From the NCBI RefSeq assembly GCF_003054555.1, contig NZ_CP026304.1, forward strand, positions 6,696,001 to 6,760,000: a stretch of DNA of 64,000 nt, written 5' to 3'. The translations under genes and the position numbers were made by a program. Origin of the DNA: Streptomyces lunaelactis. Its GTDB lineage: Bacteria > Actinomycetota > Actinomycetes > Streptomycetales > Streptomycetaceae. A model generated the notes under the pieces. The model did not search any database and was not told the DNA's origin. It saw only the letters and a list, made by a program, of their open reading frames with translations. Every line of letters starts with the position of its first letter. Position 1 is the stretch's first letter. Positions 42,851 through 51,402 of this stretch are shown piece after piece.

Positions 42851-43044
42851 CGATGGAAACTATACGATCAGTCGGACAATAGACGTGCAAACCGCTCCCG
42901 CGTCAGGGTGCCTCACGGTCAGTCAGAAGACTTCTTCCGCGCCGTGGATGAGTACAACTCCCGCCCCATCCGTATCAAGGGTCGGACGCGTCCCCCGGTT
43001 TCCGTCGGCAACCGGACTCCGTACCCCCAACAGGAGGCGACGAG

Positions 43045-44274
43045 TTGAGTCACAGGCGAATACCCAAGCGGAAGGCCGTTCTCGCGGGAGCCGGGGCGGT
43101 GGGCATCGCCGCGGCGGCCATGCTGCTGCCCCACGCCAACGCTTCACAGTCCGGGGCCGATTCGCGGTCGGCGCCCAGGACGATGAGCGCCGCGTCGGCG
43201 GCGGATCTCGTCTCGCAGCTGGGCCCGAAGCTCGGCGAGGCGTACGGCGGCGCGTACTACGACGCCGAGAAGCAGCAGGTCATCGTCAACGTCGTCGGCG
43301 ACAGCAACAACGTGATCGGCCAGGTCAACGAGGCCGGAGCGGTGGCGAAGGAGGTCGAGAACAGCTCGACCGAACTGAAGTCCGCCGCGAGCACGCTGGC
43401 CCAGAAGGCCACCATTCCGGGTACGGCGTGGGCCGTCGACCCGAGGAACAACCAGATCCTGGTCACGGCGGACCGTACGGTCGCCGGTGCGAAGTGGGAC
43501 AAACTCGAATCGGCCGTGAAGTCACTCGGTTCGGGCGTGGCCCGGATCCAGAAGTCCGCGGGTGAGTTCAAGCCCTTCGTCTCGGGCGGCGACGCCATCT
43601 TCGGCGGCGGCTCGCGCTGTTCGCTCGGCTTCAATGTGACCACCCAGGACGGCCAGTCCGGCTTCCTGACCGCGGGGCACTGCGGTGTCGCCGCCGAGCA
43701 GTGGTCGGCGGAGCAGAACGGCGCGCCCATCGGTACGGTCCAGGCGGCGACGTTCCCGGGCGACGGCGACTTCGCGCTCGTCACGTACGACGACCCGGCG
43801 ACGGACGCCCCGAGCGAGGTCAACGTCGGCGGCGGACAGACCGTGCCGATCACGCAGGCCGCCGATGCGGCGGTCGGCCAGGAGGTGTTCCGCATGGGGA
43901 GCACCACCGGGCTGAAGGACGGCCAGGTCACCGGGCTCAACGCCACCGTGAACTACCCCGAGGGCACCGTCAGCGGTCTCATCCAGACCGATGTGTGTGC
44001 CGAGCCGGGCGACAGCGGCGGCTCCCTCTTCACCCAGGACGGCAGCGCGATCGGCCTCACCTCGGGCGGCAGCGGTGACTGCACCGCGGGTGGCGAGACG
44101 TTCTTCCAGCCCGTGACGACGGCGCTGGCCGCGGTGGGCGCCCAGATCGGCGACGGCGCCGGACAGGACGACGGCGGTCAGGATGCCGGCAACGGCGACG
44201 CCGGTGAGGGTGCCGGGGCGGATGGCAACGGCGACGGCGCGGCGGACGACGGCAGCGGCCAGAACGCCGGCTGA
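43045..44274 (+). CDS. S1 family serine protease, streptogrisin / alpha-lytic type
   Basis: 409 residues. Signal peptide, a pro-region (about 45-180) of the alpha-lytic protease type (WAVDPRNNQILVTAD), then the chymotrypsin-fold protease: His in LTAGHCG, Asp in GDGDFALVTY and Ser in EPGDSGGSLF, with paired Cys near the His and Ser. The C-terminus adds ~50 residues of Gly/Asp/Asn-rich sequence after VGAQIGD, which may bind calcium or a surface. Secreted. The start is a TTG at 43045 with AGGAGG 8 bases before it. A terminator hairpin at 44289 follows. Confidence 0.9.
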   Translation: MSHRRIPKRKAVLAGAGAVGIAAAAMLLPHANASQSGADSRSAPRTMSAASAADLVSQLGPKLGEAYGGAYYDAEKQQVIVNVVGDSNNVIGQVNEAGAVAKEVENSSTELKSAASTLAQKATIPGTAWAVDPRNNQILVTADRTVAGAKWDKLESAVKSLGSGVARIQKSAGEFKPFVSGGDAIFGGGSRCSLGFNVTTQDGQSGFLTAGHCGVAAEQWSAEQNGAPIGTVQAATFPGDGDFALVTYDDPATDAPSEVNVGGGQTVPITQAADAAVGQEVFRMGSTTGLKDGQVTGLNATVNYPEGTVSGLIQTDVCAEPGDSGGSLFTQDGSAIGLTSGGSGDCTAGGETFFQPVTTALAAVGAQIGDGAGQDDGGQDAGNGDAGEGAGADGNGDGAADDGSGQNAG

Positions 44275-44288
44275 CACCCACGGGAAGT

Positions 44289-44318
44289 GGCCCCGGGCAT
44301 CGGCGGATGCTCGGGGCC
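44289..44318. terminator. Hairpin between convergent protease and OhrR-like genes
   Basis: GGCCCCGGGCATC (44289-44301) pairs with GATGCTCGGGGCC (44306-44318), 13 bp with one G-U, around a 4-nt loop. It lies 15 bases after the protease stop and 25 bases after the leftward MarR gene stop, so it can serve both. Confidence 0.7.
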
Positions 44319-44343
44319 GTACTCCCTCGCTCCTCCGCCCGCG

Positions 44344-44847
44344 TTACTCCTCCGTTTGCGCGCAGTCGGCGGCAGAGCTGTCGAGCTCGGCCGTGTCGAG
44401 GTGCGCGGTCAGAGCGTCGAGGCCCGCGCGCAGGTCGCGGATCTGCTGCAGGGACAAACCGGTGGCCGTCGCGATCTTCCGCGGCACGTCCAGCGCCTGC
44501 TCGCGCAGCGCGGCGCCCGCCTCGGTGGGCCGGGCGGTGACGGAGCGCTCGTCCTGCGGGCTGCGCCTGCGCTCCACGTATCCCGCCGACTCCAGGCGCT
44601 TGAGCAGGGGCGACAGAGTGCCCGAGTCCAGCCGCAGATGGTCACCGATCCGCTTGACCGGCAGCTCGCCGTGTTCCCAGAGGACCAGCATCACCAGGTA
44701 CTGCGGGTAGGTGAGGCCCAGGTCCTTCAGCGCCGTCCGGTAGACGCCGTTGAAGGCGCGGGAGGCGGCGTGCAGCGAGAAGCAGATCTGGTGGTCGAGG
44801 CGGAGGAAATCCTCGTCCGGCACGGTCGTCAGCGTCGTCTTCTCCAT
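44344..44847 (-). CDS. OhrR-type MarR family peroxide sensor
   Basis: 167 residues. Winged-helix MarR protein with a Cys in LDHQICFSLHAASR (C22), the position of the redox-sensing Cys of OhrR, and the DNA-binding wing RRRSPQDERSVTARPTEAG. OhrR represses ohr and lets go when organic hydroperoxides oxidise that Cys. It is divergent from the Ohr gene at 44945; a perfect palindrome at 44875-44888 between them is the likely operator. Confidence 0.9.
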   Translation of the reverse strand: MEKTTLTTVPDEDFLRLDHQICFSLHAASRAFNGVYRTALKDLGLTYPQYLVMLVLWEHGELPVKRIGDHLRLDSGTLSPLLKRLESAGYVERRRSPQDERSVTARPTEAGAALREQALDVPRKIATATGLSLQQIRDLRAGLDALTAHLDTAELDSSAADCAQTEE

Positions 44848-44874
44848 GCAACCAGGGTATACCTCGCATCATCT

Positions 44875-44888
44875 AGTTGTGCACAACT
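44875..44888. promoter_or_regulatory. Palindromic operator between ohrR-like and ohr genes
   Basis: AGTTGTGCACAACT is a perfect 14-base palindrome 27 bases upstream of the OhrR-like start and 57 bases upstream of the Ohr start. MarR/OhrR dimers bind such inverted repeats, so it is the natural candidate for controlling both genes. Binding is inferred. Confidence 0.6.
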
Positions 44889-44944
44889 GAATTGCGTGCC
44901 ATAGTTCTGCCATCGGTTCCCACGGACGAAGAGGGATGCAACTC

Positions 44945-45358
44945 ATGGACGCGCTCTACACCGCTGTCGCCACCGCCAACGGCCGCGAAGGCCGTGCGGT
45001 CAGCTCCGACGGCCACATCGACCTGCCGCTCGCCTTCCCCCAGGTGATGGGCGGCAACGGACAGGGAACCAACCCCGAGCAGCTCTTCGCCGCCGGGTAC
45101 GCCGCCTGTTTCGCCAGTGCGATGGGTGCCATCGGCCGCCAGGAGAAGATCGACGTCAAGGACGTCTCGGTGACCGCCGAGGTCAGCATCGGCAAGGACA
45201 CCGACGGCGGCTTCGGCCTCTCCGTGGTGATGCGCGTCGAGCTCCCGGACCACCTCCAGGGCGAGCCGGGCAACGCCCTCCTCAAGAAGACCCACGCCTA
45301 CTGCCCGTACTCCAAGGCCACCCGGGGCAACATCCCGGTCGAGCTCGTCATCGAGTAG
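44945..45358 (+). CDS. Organic hydroperoxide resistance protein (Ohr)
   Basis: 137 residues. Ohr/OsmC fold thiol peroxidase. The peroxidatic Cys is in AGYAACFASAM and the resolving Cys in AYCPYSKATRGN; the N-terminal YTAVATANGREG and the LPLAFPQVMGG segment are typical of the Ohr branch. It reduces organic hydroperoxides in the cytoplasm. ATG at 44945 has a GAGGG ribosome binding site at good distance; the ATG at 44936 is too close to it. Confidence 0.92.
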   Translation: MDALYTAVATANGREGRAVSSDGHIDLPLAFPQVMGGNGQGTNPEQLFAAGYAACFASAMGAIGRQEKIDVKDVSVTAEVSIGKDTDGGFGLSVVMRVELPDHLQGEPGNALLKKTHAYCPYSKATRGNIPVELVIE

Positions 45359-45418
45359 TCGGTCGGGGCGTGGCGGGCCCCGCAGGTCAGGGCAACTCCC
45401 CGTCCGCGGCACAGAGTT

Positions 45419-45473
45419 GTGGCCCGCACGTACGCGTCACGCAGACCGGTGACGCGGAAACCATGCGGGCCAC
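45419..45473. terminator. Nested hairpin between convergent Ohr and OsmC genes
   Basis: An outer 10-bp stem (GTGGCCCGCA at 45419-45428, TGCGGGCCAC at 45464-45473) encloses an inner 7-bp stem (GCGTCAC, GTGACGC). It is in the gap between the two convergent stops, 61 bases after Ohr and just before the OsmC stop, fitting a bidirectional terminator. Confidence 0.6.
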
Positions 45474-45479
45474 TTGTCT

Positions 45480-45905
45480 CTAGGCGAGCGAGGCGGTGAG
45501 CGTGATCGTCGTACCCGTCAGAGCCTGGCTCACCGGGCAGTTCTTCTTGGCGTCCTCGGCGGCCGCGACGAACGCGTCCTCGTCGAGACCCGGGACCTCG
45601 CCCACCACGGTGATGTGGATACCCGTGATGCCCTCACCGGGCTGGAAGGTCACATCGGCCTTGGTCTCCAGCCGGGTGGGCGGTGTGCCGGCGCCGGCCA
45701 GACCGTGCGAAAAGGCCATGGAGAAGCAGCTGGAGTGGGCGGCCGCGATGAGCTCCTCCGGGCTGGTCTTGCCATTGGCCTGCTCGGTGCGGGCCGGCCA
45801 GCTGACGGCGTAGCTGCCGATGCCGGACGAGTCGAGGGTGACCGTGCCCGACCCCTTCAGCAGATCGCCTTCCCAGACCGTGTGCGCCGTACGCGTGGCT
45901 GCCAT
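45480..45905 (-). CDS. OsmC family peroxiredoxin
   Basis: 141 residues. OsmC branch of the Ohr/OsmC fold: catalytic Cys in AAHSSCFSMAFSH and second Cys in AKKNCPVSQALTG. It reduces hydroperoxides in the cytoplasm. Its neighbour Ohr (convergent) has the same fold, so two related peroxidases lie side by side under separate promoters. ATG at 45905 has a GAAGGG ribosome binding site. Confidence 0.9.
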   Translation of the reverse strand: MAATRTAHTVWEGDLLKGSGTVTLDSSGIGSYAVSWPARTEQANGKTSPEELIAAAHSSCFSMAFSHGLAGAGTPPTRLETKADVTFQPGEGITGIHITVVGEVPGLDEDAFVAAAEDAKKNCPVSQALTGTTITLTASLA

Positions 45906-45957
45906 GATGTTTCCCTTCTGGTGGCTGAGGGGGATTTCAGCCCCCCGAGCCGCAAAC

Positions 45958-47028
45958 CTACTGCCCCACAAGCCCCTTCGCGTCCCGAGCCAGTGCGGTG
46001 AGCCGGGAGATCGCCCGGAAGTATTTCTTCCGGTAGCCGCCGTTCAGCATCTCTTCGCTGAACAGCCGGTCGAAGGGCATGCCCGAGGCGAGCACCGGTA
46101 CTTCACGGTCGTACAGCCGGTCGGCGAGTACGACCAGCCGCAGCGCCGTCGACTGGTCGGGAATGGGCTGGACATCGGTGAGGCAGACGGCGCGCAGACC
46201 GTCGGTGAGTGCCCCGTACCGGCTCGGGTGCACCTTCGCGAGATGCTCGAGCAGCCGCGGGAAAGCGTCGAGGGACGCGCCGTCGGTGGCGTACGCGGCC
46301 TTGGCGACCTGCTCGTCGGAGTACGGGGGAGGGGCCTCGGGCAGCCCGCGGTGGCGGTAGTCCTCGCCGTCGATCCGCAGCGGGCGGAAGCGCGCCGACA
46401 GCCCCTGGATCTCACGGAGGAAGTCGGCCGCGGCGAACCGGCCCTCGCCGAGCTTGCCGGGCAGTGTGTTGGAGGTGGCCGCGAGCGCGACGCCCGCGTC
46501 GACGAGCTTTCCGAGCAGGGTCGATACGAGGACGGTGTCGCCCGGGTCGTCCAGTTCGAACTCGTCGATGCAGAGCAGCCGGTGTCCGCCGAGCGTCTGG
46601 ACGGTCTGCTGGAAGCCGAGGGCGCCCACCAGATTTGTCAGCTCCACGAAGGTGCCGAAGGCCTTGAGGGAGGGTTCCGCGGGGGTGGCGTGCCAGAGGG
46701 AGGCCAGCAGGTGGGTCTTGCCGACGCCGTAGCCGCCGTCGAGATAGACGCCGCGCGGTCCGGTGGGGGCCGCGGGCTTCTTGCTGAACCACTTGCGCCT
46801 GCCGGCGCCGCTCGCGTGCGCCCCGCCGAGGCCCGCCGCGAACGAGCCGAGGACCTTGACCGCCTCGATCTGGCTGGGCTGGTTCGGGTCGGGGACGTAC
46901 GTGTCGAAGCGGACCGCGTCGAAGCGCGGCGGCGGCACCATCTCCGCGACCAGCCGCTCGGCGGGGACGCGTGGCTCGCGGGCGCACAGGGACAGGGGGG
47001 CCGCTTGGGTTATGGGGCTTGTCGACAC
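45958..47028 (-). CDS. zapE: Cell division ATPase ZapE (AFG1 family)
   Basis: 356 residues. Walker A GGYGVGKTH, Walker B LLCIDEFELDD, and the sensor region ALAATSNTLPGKL are those of the AFG1/ZapE P-loop ATPases, which act at the Z ring in proteobacteria. The N-terminal FDAVRFDTYVPDPNQPSQ and C-terminal LFSEEMLNGGYRKKYFRA segments match the family. Its role in actinobacteria is not established; cytoplasmic. Confidence 0.88.
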   Translation of the reverse strand: MSTSPITQAAPLSLCAREPRVPAERLVAEMVPPPRFDAVRFDTYVPDPNQPSQIEAVKVLGSFAAGLGGAHASGAGRRKWFSKKPAAPTGPRGVYLDGGYGVGKTHLLASLWHATPAEPSLKAFGTFVELTNLVGALGFQQTVQTLGGHRLLCIDEFELDDPGDTVLVSTLLGKLVDAGVALAATSNTLPGKLGEGRFAAADFLREIQGLSARFRPLRIDGEDYRHRGLPEAPPPYSDEQVAKAAYATDGASLDAFPRLLEHLAKVHPSRYGALTDGLRAVCLTDVQPIPDQSTALRLVVLADRLYDREVPVLASGMPFDRLFSEEMLNGGYRKKYFRAISRLTALARDAKGLVGQ

Positions 47029-47065
47029 AGTTCTTTACTCTAAGCGCCGTGCCAGACTGCACAGC

Positions 47066-47827
47066 ATGCGACGCCTGTTCCCTGTGACCGACCCGACAGC
47101 AGCCGAGGATCGCGAGTGGTCCCTGGACGAGCTGGCGGATGCCTATGGGTATCCGGACGGGGGCGGACCCTGGCTGCGAGCGAACATGGTCTCCTCGCTG
47201 GACGGTGCGGCTCAGCACGAGGGCCGCTCGCAGCCGATCTCCTCCGACACGGACATGCGGATCTTCGGCACTCTGCGGGGCCTTGCCGATGTGGTCCTGG
47301 TGGGCGCGGAAACGGTACGCCTGGAGGGGTACCGCCCCGCCCGCGCCCGCGAGGTCTTCGCCGGGCGGCGGGCCGCCGCCGGCCAGGGCCCCGCGCCCGC
47401 GATCGCCGTGGTCAGCGCCTCGCTCGAGCTGGACTTCTCCCTCCCGCTGTTCGCCGCGCCGCTCGTGCCGACGCTGGTACTGACGGGGGCCGCGGCGCCC
47501 GCGGACCGTATCCGTGCGGCGGAGAAGGCGGGCGCGGAGGTGATCATCGCCGGGGACGGCCCCGGCGTGGACCCGGCGAGAGCGGTGCGGGCGCTGGCGG
47601 AGCGTGGCCTGGTGCGGCTGCTCACCGAGGGCGGGCCACGGCTGCTGGGCCAGTTCGTGGCGGCCGGGGTGCTGGACGAGCTGTGTCTGACCGTGTCGCC
47701 GACGCTGACGGCGGGGGACGCACAGCGGATCGCGGGCGGACCGGCCCTGGCCGTTCCGGAGAGGTTCGCCCTGGCGTCGCTGCTGGAGGAGGCGGGGTTC
47801 CTCTTCACCCGCTACCGTCGCATCTGA
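47066..47827 (+). CDS. RibD C-terminal-like pyrimidine reductase family protein
   Basis: 253 residues. The dihydrofolate-reductase-like RibD reductase fold is shown by LRANMVSSLDGAAQHEGRS, DVVLVGAETVRLEGY and RLLTEGGPRLLGQFV. It lacks the deaminase half of RibD. Such stand-alone reductases are frequent in actinobacteria; some act in riboflavin or deazaflavin-related chemistry, but this one is not near those genes. NADPH-dependent reduction is likely; substrate unknown. ATG at 47066. Divergent from zapE. Confidence 0.82.
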   Translation: MRRLFPVTDPTAAEDREWSLDELADAYGYPDGGGPWLRANMVSSLDGAAQHEGRSQPISSDTDMRIFGTLRGLADVVLVGAETVRLEGYRPARAREVFAGRRAAAGQGPAPAIAVVSASLELDFSLPLFAAPLVPTLVLTGAAAPADRIRAAEKAGAEVIIAGDGPGVDPARAVRALAERGLVRLLTEGGPRLLGQFVAAGVLDELCLTVSPTLTAGDAQRIAGGPALAVPERFALASLLEEAGFLFTRYRRI

Positions 47828-47932
47828 CAATGAGCGGAATTTGTCGTTCCGGTTAGCCCCGGCCGGGCACACTTATCTCGCAGACCCCGTGTGGGCACGG
47901 GGAAGGATGGTTTCCGCAGAAGGGCTCCTGAC

Positions 47933-48403
47933 GTGTACACGAGCGTATTGATGATCGAGAAGCCCCTGACCTCCGAGGACGTGGAATTCGTCACCACCCT
48001 GCACGGAGACGAGACGATGTCCTTCATCGTGCTCATGCAGCCCCGGGGTGATCAGGCCGATCTGCTGCTGCGCGCCATCGACGACGTGGCGCTCGGCGAG
48101 CTCAAGGAAGCCGCCCGCGAGAGCGAGGAGCCCGAGGGGCGCGACGCGAAAGGCCCCGCCGAGCTGGCTCTGGCCCACTCGGTCAAGGTCCTGCGCGAGT
48201 CGGGCAGCGAGGCGGTGGGCCAGGTCGTCGAGGACCATCCGCTGGACAGGCTGAAGTCCGTGGTGGAGGAGTCGGGCGCCGACGAGGTGATCGTGCTGAC
48301 CGCTCCGCACTACGTGGAGGAGTTCTTCCACCGCGACTGGGCGTCCAGGGCCCGCCACAAGGTCGGTGTCCCGGTGCTCAAGCTCTTCGCGCACAGCGAA
48401 TAG
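47933..48403 (+). CDS. Conserved actinobacterial hypothetical protein (universal-stress-like)
   Basis: 156 residues. Alternating strands and helices (YTSVLMIEKPLTSED, MSFIVLMQPRGDQAD, EVIVLTAPHYVEEFFHRDW) suggest a small alpha/beta fold like universal stress proteins, without the ATP-binding GxxG(9x)GS motif. I recall homologues carrying the wrong label indole-3-glycerol-phosphate synthase. Function unknown. It is 62 bases upstream of murC and probably co-transcribed. GTG at 47933. Confidence 0.7.
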   Translation: MYTSVLMIEKPLTSEDVEFVTTLHGDETMSFIVLMQPRGDQADLLLRAIDDVALGELKEAARESEEPEGRDAKGPAELALAHSVKVLRESGSEAVGQVVEDHPLDRLKSVVEESGADEVIVLTAPHYVEEFFHRDWASRARHKVGVPVLKLFAHSE

Positions 48404-48465
48404 GCTGGGCCCTCGCACGCAGCAGTCGGCTCAGCACTACTCGTACATCTTGGGGAGACACACGC

Positions 48466-49860
48466 ATGGCACCCGCCATCCCTAGCGCCATGGAACGCCC
48501 GCACTTCATCGGCATCGGCGGCGCCGGAATGTCGGGCATCGCGAAGATCCTCGCCCAGCGCGGCGCGAAGGTCGCGGGCAGTGACGCGAAGGAGTCCGCG
48601 ACGGCGGAGTCCCTGCGCGAGCTCGGCGCCACCGTCCACATCGGGCACGCGGCCGAGCACCTGGCTTCCGACGCCAGCTGTGTCGTGGTCTCCAGCGCGA
48701 TCCGCGCCGACAACCCGGAGCTGGCGCGCGCCGCCGAGCTGTCGGTCCCGGTCGTCCATCGCTCCGACGCGCTCGCCTCCCTGATGACCGGCCTGCGCTC
48801 GATCGCGGTCGCCGGTACGCACGGCAAGACCACCACCACCTCCATGCTGGCCGTGGCCCTGACCGAGCTGGGGCTCGACCCCTCGTACGCGATCGGCGGC
48901 GACCTCGAAGGACCGGGGACGAACGCCCGGCACGGCGCCGGCGAGATCTTCGTCGCCGAGGCCGACGAGAGCGACCGAAGCTTCCAGAAGTACGACCCCG
49001 AGGTCGCGATCGTCCTCAACGTGGAGCTCGACCACCACGCCAACTACGCCTCGATGGACGAGATCTACGATTCCTTCGAGACCTTCGTCGGCAAGGTCGT
49101 CCCCGGCGGCACGCTGGTGATCTCCGCGGACCAGCCCGGCGCGATCGAGCTCACCTCGCGCGTACGCGACCTGTCCACGCTGAAGGTCGTCACCTACGGC
49201 GAGTCCTCGTCCGCCGATGTGCGCGTTCACAAGGTCACCCCGCGCGGCCTCACCAGCGAGGTGACGGTCCTGCTGAACGGCAAGTTCCTCACCTTCACGG
49301 TCTCGGTCCCCGGCCGCCACTACGCGCACAACGCCGTGGCCGCCCTCGCCGCGGGCGTCGCGCTGGGCATCCCCGCGCACAACCTCGCCTCCGCGATCGG
49401 CAAGTACACGGGCGTCAAGCGCCGCCTCCAGCTCAAGGGCGAGGCCGCGGGCGTCCAGGTCATCGACTCGTACGCGCACCACCCCACCGAGATGACCGCC
49501 GACCTCGAGGCCATGCGCGGCGCGGCGTCCGACGCTCGGCTCCTCGTCGTCTTCCAGCCGCACCTCTTCTCCCGCACCCAGGAGCTCGGTACGGAGATGG
49601 GCCAGGCGCTCGCCCTGGCCGACGCGTCGGTCGTCCTCGACATCTACCCGGCCCGCGAGGACCCGATCCCGGGCATCACGAGCGACCTGATCATCGAAGC
49701 GGCCCGGGCGGCGGGCGCGGATGTCACGGCTGTCAACGACAAGGCCACCGTCCCCGACGTCGTCGCGGGAATGGCGAAGCCCGGCGATCTCGTTCTGACT
49801 ATGGGCGCGGGTGACGTGACGGACCTCGGTCCGGCCATCCTGGCCCGTCTGTCGAACTGA
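48466..49860 (+). CDS. murC: UDP-N-acetylmuramate--L-alanine ligase
   Basis: 464 residues. Adds L-Ala to UDP-MurNAc with ATP, the first amino acid of the peptidoglycan stem. Motifs: FIGIGGAGMSGIAKILAQRG (nucleotide-sugar site), GTHGKTTTTSML (ATP P-loop of Mur ligases), EADESDRSF and the C-terminal FQPHLFSRTQ. Cytoplasmic. It lies outside the usual dcw cluster, as in other Streptomyces, and is 13 bases before msrB, likely one operon. Confidence 0.95.
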   Translation: MAPAIPSAMERPHFIGIGGAGMSGIAKILAQRGAKVAGSDAKESATAESLRELGATVHIGHAAEHLASDASCVVVSSAIRADNPELARAAELSVPVVHRSDALASLMTGLRSIAVAGTHGKTTTTSMLAVALTELGLDPSYAIGGDLEGPGTNARHGAGEIFVAEADESDRSFQKYDPEVAIVLNVELDHHANYASMDEIYDSFETFVGKVVPGGTLVISADQPGAIELTSRVRDLSTLKVVTYGESSSADVRVHKVTPRGLTSEVTVLLNGKFLTFTVSVPGRHYAHNAVAALAAGVALGIPAHNLASAIGKYTGVKRRLQLKGEAAGVQVIDSYAHHPTEMTADLEAMRGAASDARLLVVFQPHLFSRTQELGTEMGQALALADASVVLDIYPAREDPIPGITSDLIIEAARAAGADVTAVNDKATVPDVVAGMAKPGDLVLTMGAGDVTDLGPAILARLSN

Positions 49861-49873
49861 GGGAGCCGATTTC

Positions 49874-50281
49874 ATGTCGTACGACGTCGACAAGCCCGAC
49901 GAGCAGTGGCGCGCGGAGCTGTCCCCCGCGGAGTACCAGGTACTGCGCCAGGCCGGGACCGAGCCCGCCTTCGCCGGTGAGTACACGGACACCAGGACGG
50001 CGGGCGTGTACGCGTGCCGCGCGTGCGGCGCCGAGCTGTTCCGCTCCGACACGAAGTTCGAGTCGCACTGCGGCTGGCCGTCCTTCTACGACCCGAAGGA
50101 CACGGACGCGGTCGAGCTGATCGAGGACCGCTCGCACGGGATGGCGCGCACGGAGGTCCGGTGCGCGCGGTGCGGATCGCATCTTGGGCATGTGTTCGAG
50201 GGCGAGGGGTATGCCACCCCGACGGACCAGCGGTACTGCATCAACTCGATCTCGCTGACGCTGGCGCCGGACGAGGGCTGA
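49874..50281 (+). CDS. msrB: Peptide-methionine (R)-S-oxide reductase
   Basis: 135 residues. Repairs methionine-R-sulfoxide in proteins. Two CxxC pairs (CRACGAELF, CARCGSHLGH) bind structural zinc; the catalytic Cys is in QRYCINSISL near the C-terminus, and FESHCGWPSFY is the substrate-binding signature. Full family length. Follows murC by 13 bases; a strong hairpin terminates the unit. Confidence 0.94.
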   Translation: MSYDVDKPDEQWRAELSPAEYQVLRQAGTEPAFAGEYTDTRTAGVYACRACGAELFRSDTKFESHCGWPSFYDPKDTDAVELIEDRSHGMARTEVRCARCGSHLGHVFEGEGYATPTDQRYCINSISLTLAPDEG

Positions 50282-50324
50282 GCGAGGCGCCCCGCTGCCG
50301 TACACCCATGGCCCTCCCGGGCAC

Positions 50325-50366
50325 GGGCGGGGATGGCTGCAGCCTCAGCTGCGGCCATCCCCGCCC
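50325..50366. terminator. 19-bp hairpin between convergent msrB and NPP1 genes
   Basis: Arms 50325-50343 and 50348-50366 pair over 19 bases (one U-G) around the loop CTCA. It lies 43 bases after the msrB stop and 6 before the stop of the leftward NPP1 gene, so it can end both transcripts. Confidence 0.75.
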
Positions 50367-50372
50367 TCCCCG

Positions 50373-51140
50373 TCAGGCGTTGGGGTCGAACGAGATGTTG
50401 GCGGGCTTGGCCTTCTCGAGGTGGTAGTTGAAGTTGCCGTCCTTGAGGCCGAAGACGGCACTGCCGAAATTGGCCTGGCTCAGCTTGTCGCGGAGGCCCG
50501 CGGGGTAGCCGTTCCAGCCGACCAGCCTGGGGAACTGCCACCCGTGGTAGTGGTTCTCCGGCGGCTCGTCGTTGGAGTTCGCGGGGCGGAAGGCGTGCGT
50601 GCTTATGCCGTCCTTGTGGTAGACGGTTTTGGGGTGCGTCCCGTCCCACCGGATCTGGTCACGGCCGTAGGTGTTGAAACTGCCGTGGGCGGAGGTGGAG
50701 ACGTACTGGGCCTGGTTGTTCTGCACCCACACCACGACGTGCTCCCAGTCGTGGCGGTGTCCGCCGAGTCCGCTGCCCGCCACGGCCTGGTCCTTCTCGA
50801 AATAGAGGCCGTACATGATCGCGCACCAGCCGTTGTTGCACTTGGACCGTGCGTATCCGTTGGTGTTGTCGAGGTCCCATGAGTCGCGGCAACTGCCGTT
50901 GACGGCCCCGGTTGTCTTGAGGCCGGGGTTGATGGTCCCGTCGGGGCCGATGGCGGGAGTGGGGTAGCAGCCGTCCACGTCGTAGTCGTAGGCCGGCTGG
51001 AACGTCTGCTCCAGTCCGTCCGCATTGGCGGGCAGGGCGCTGGGAGGATCGGCGAGGGCGCTGCCCGGAAAGGCGACGACCAGCGCGATGGCGCTGCCGA
51101 GGATGAGCGAGACCTTGCGGATGCGCGAGCTCTTCTTCAC
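50373..51140 (-). CDS. Secreted NPP1 / necrosis-inducing-like protein
   Basis: 255 residues. Signal peptide (cleaved near ALA-D, residue ~31). The heptapeptide GHRHDWE with the following HVVVWV is the hallmark of NLP (Nep1-like, NPP1) proteins, whose Asp/His/Glu bind a divalent cation. Cysteines in GCYPTPA and GSCRDSW likely pair. In plant pathogens NLPs bind membrane sphingolipids and lyse eudicot cells; in soil Streptomyces the role is unknown. The GTG at 51140 follows GGAGG. Confidence 0.88.
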   Translation of the reverse strand: MKKSSRIRKVSLILGSAIALVVAFPGSALADPPSALPANADGLEQTFQPAYDYDVDGCYPTPAIGPDGTINPGLKTTGAVNGSCRDSWDLDNTNGYARSKCNNGWCAIMYGLYFEKDQAVAGSGLGGHRHDWEHVVVWVQNNQAQYVSTSAHGSFNTYGRDQIRWDGTHPKTVYHKDGISTHAFRPANSNDEPPENHYHGWQFPRLVGWNGYPAGLRDKLSQANFGSAVFGLKDGNFNYHLEKAKPANISFDPNA

Positions 51141-51402
51141 TGCGTCCTCCTGATCGGCCGGGGCGTGGGGCCACACGGCCCGGTTGACATGCCCGGCTCA
51201 GCCTCGCCCAATCTCGTTGACGCGTTGAGCGTTGAGACGTGTCAGAGCGATGAAAGGTAGGCCAATACGGAGGAGCGGGGGCTGGTTCCTGACGGAGCCC
51301 CAGGGGGAGCAGGCGGCGTGGGCGCAGCGGTCAAGGTCAGGGCGGGCGCTGCGAGTTGACGTAGCGTCGGGCGGCCGCCGCGGGCCGAGGCGGAGCGGGA
51401 GG

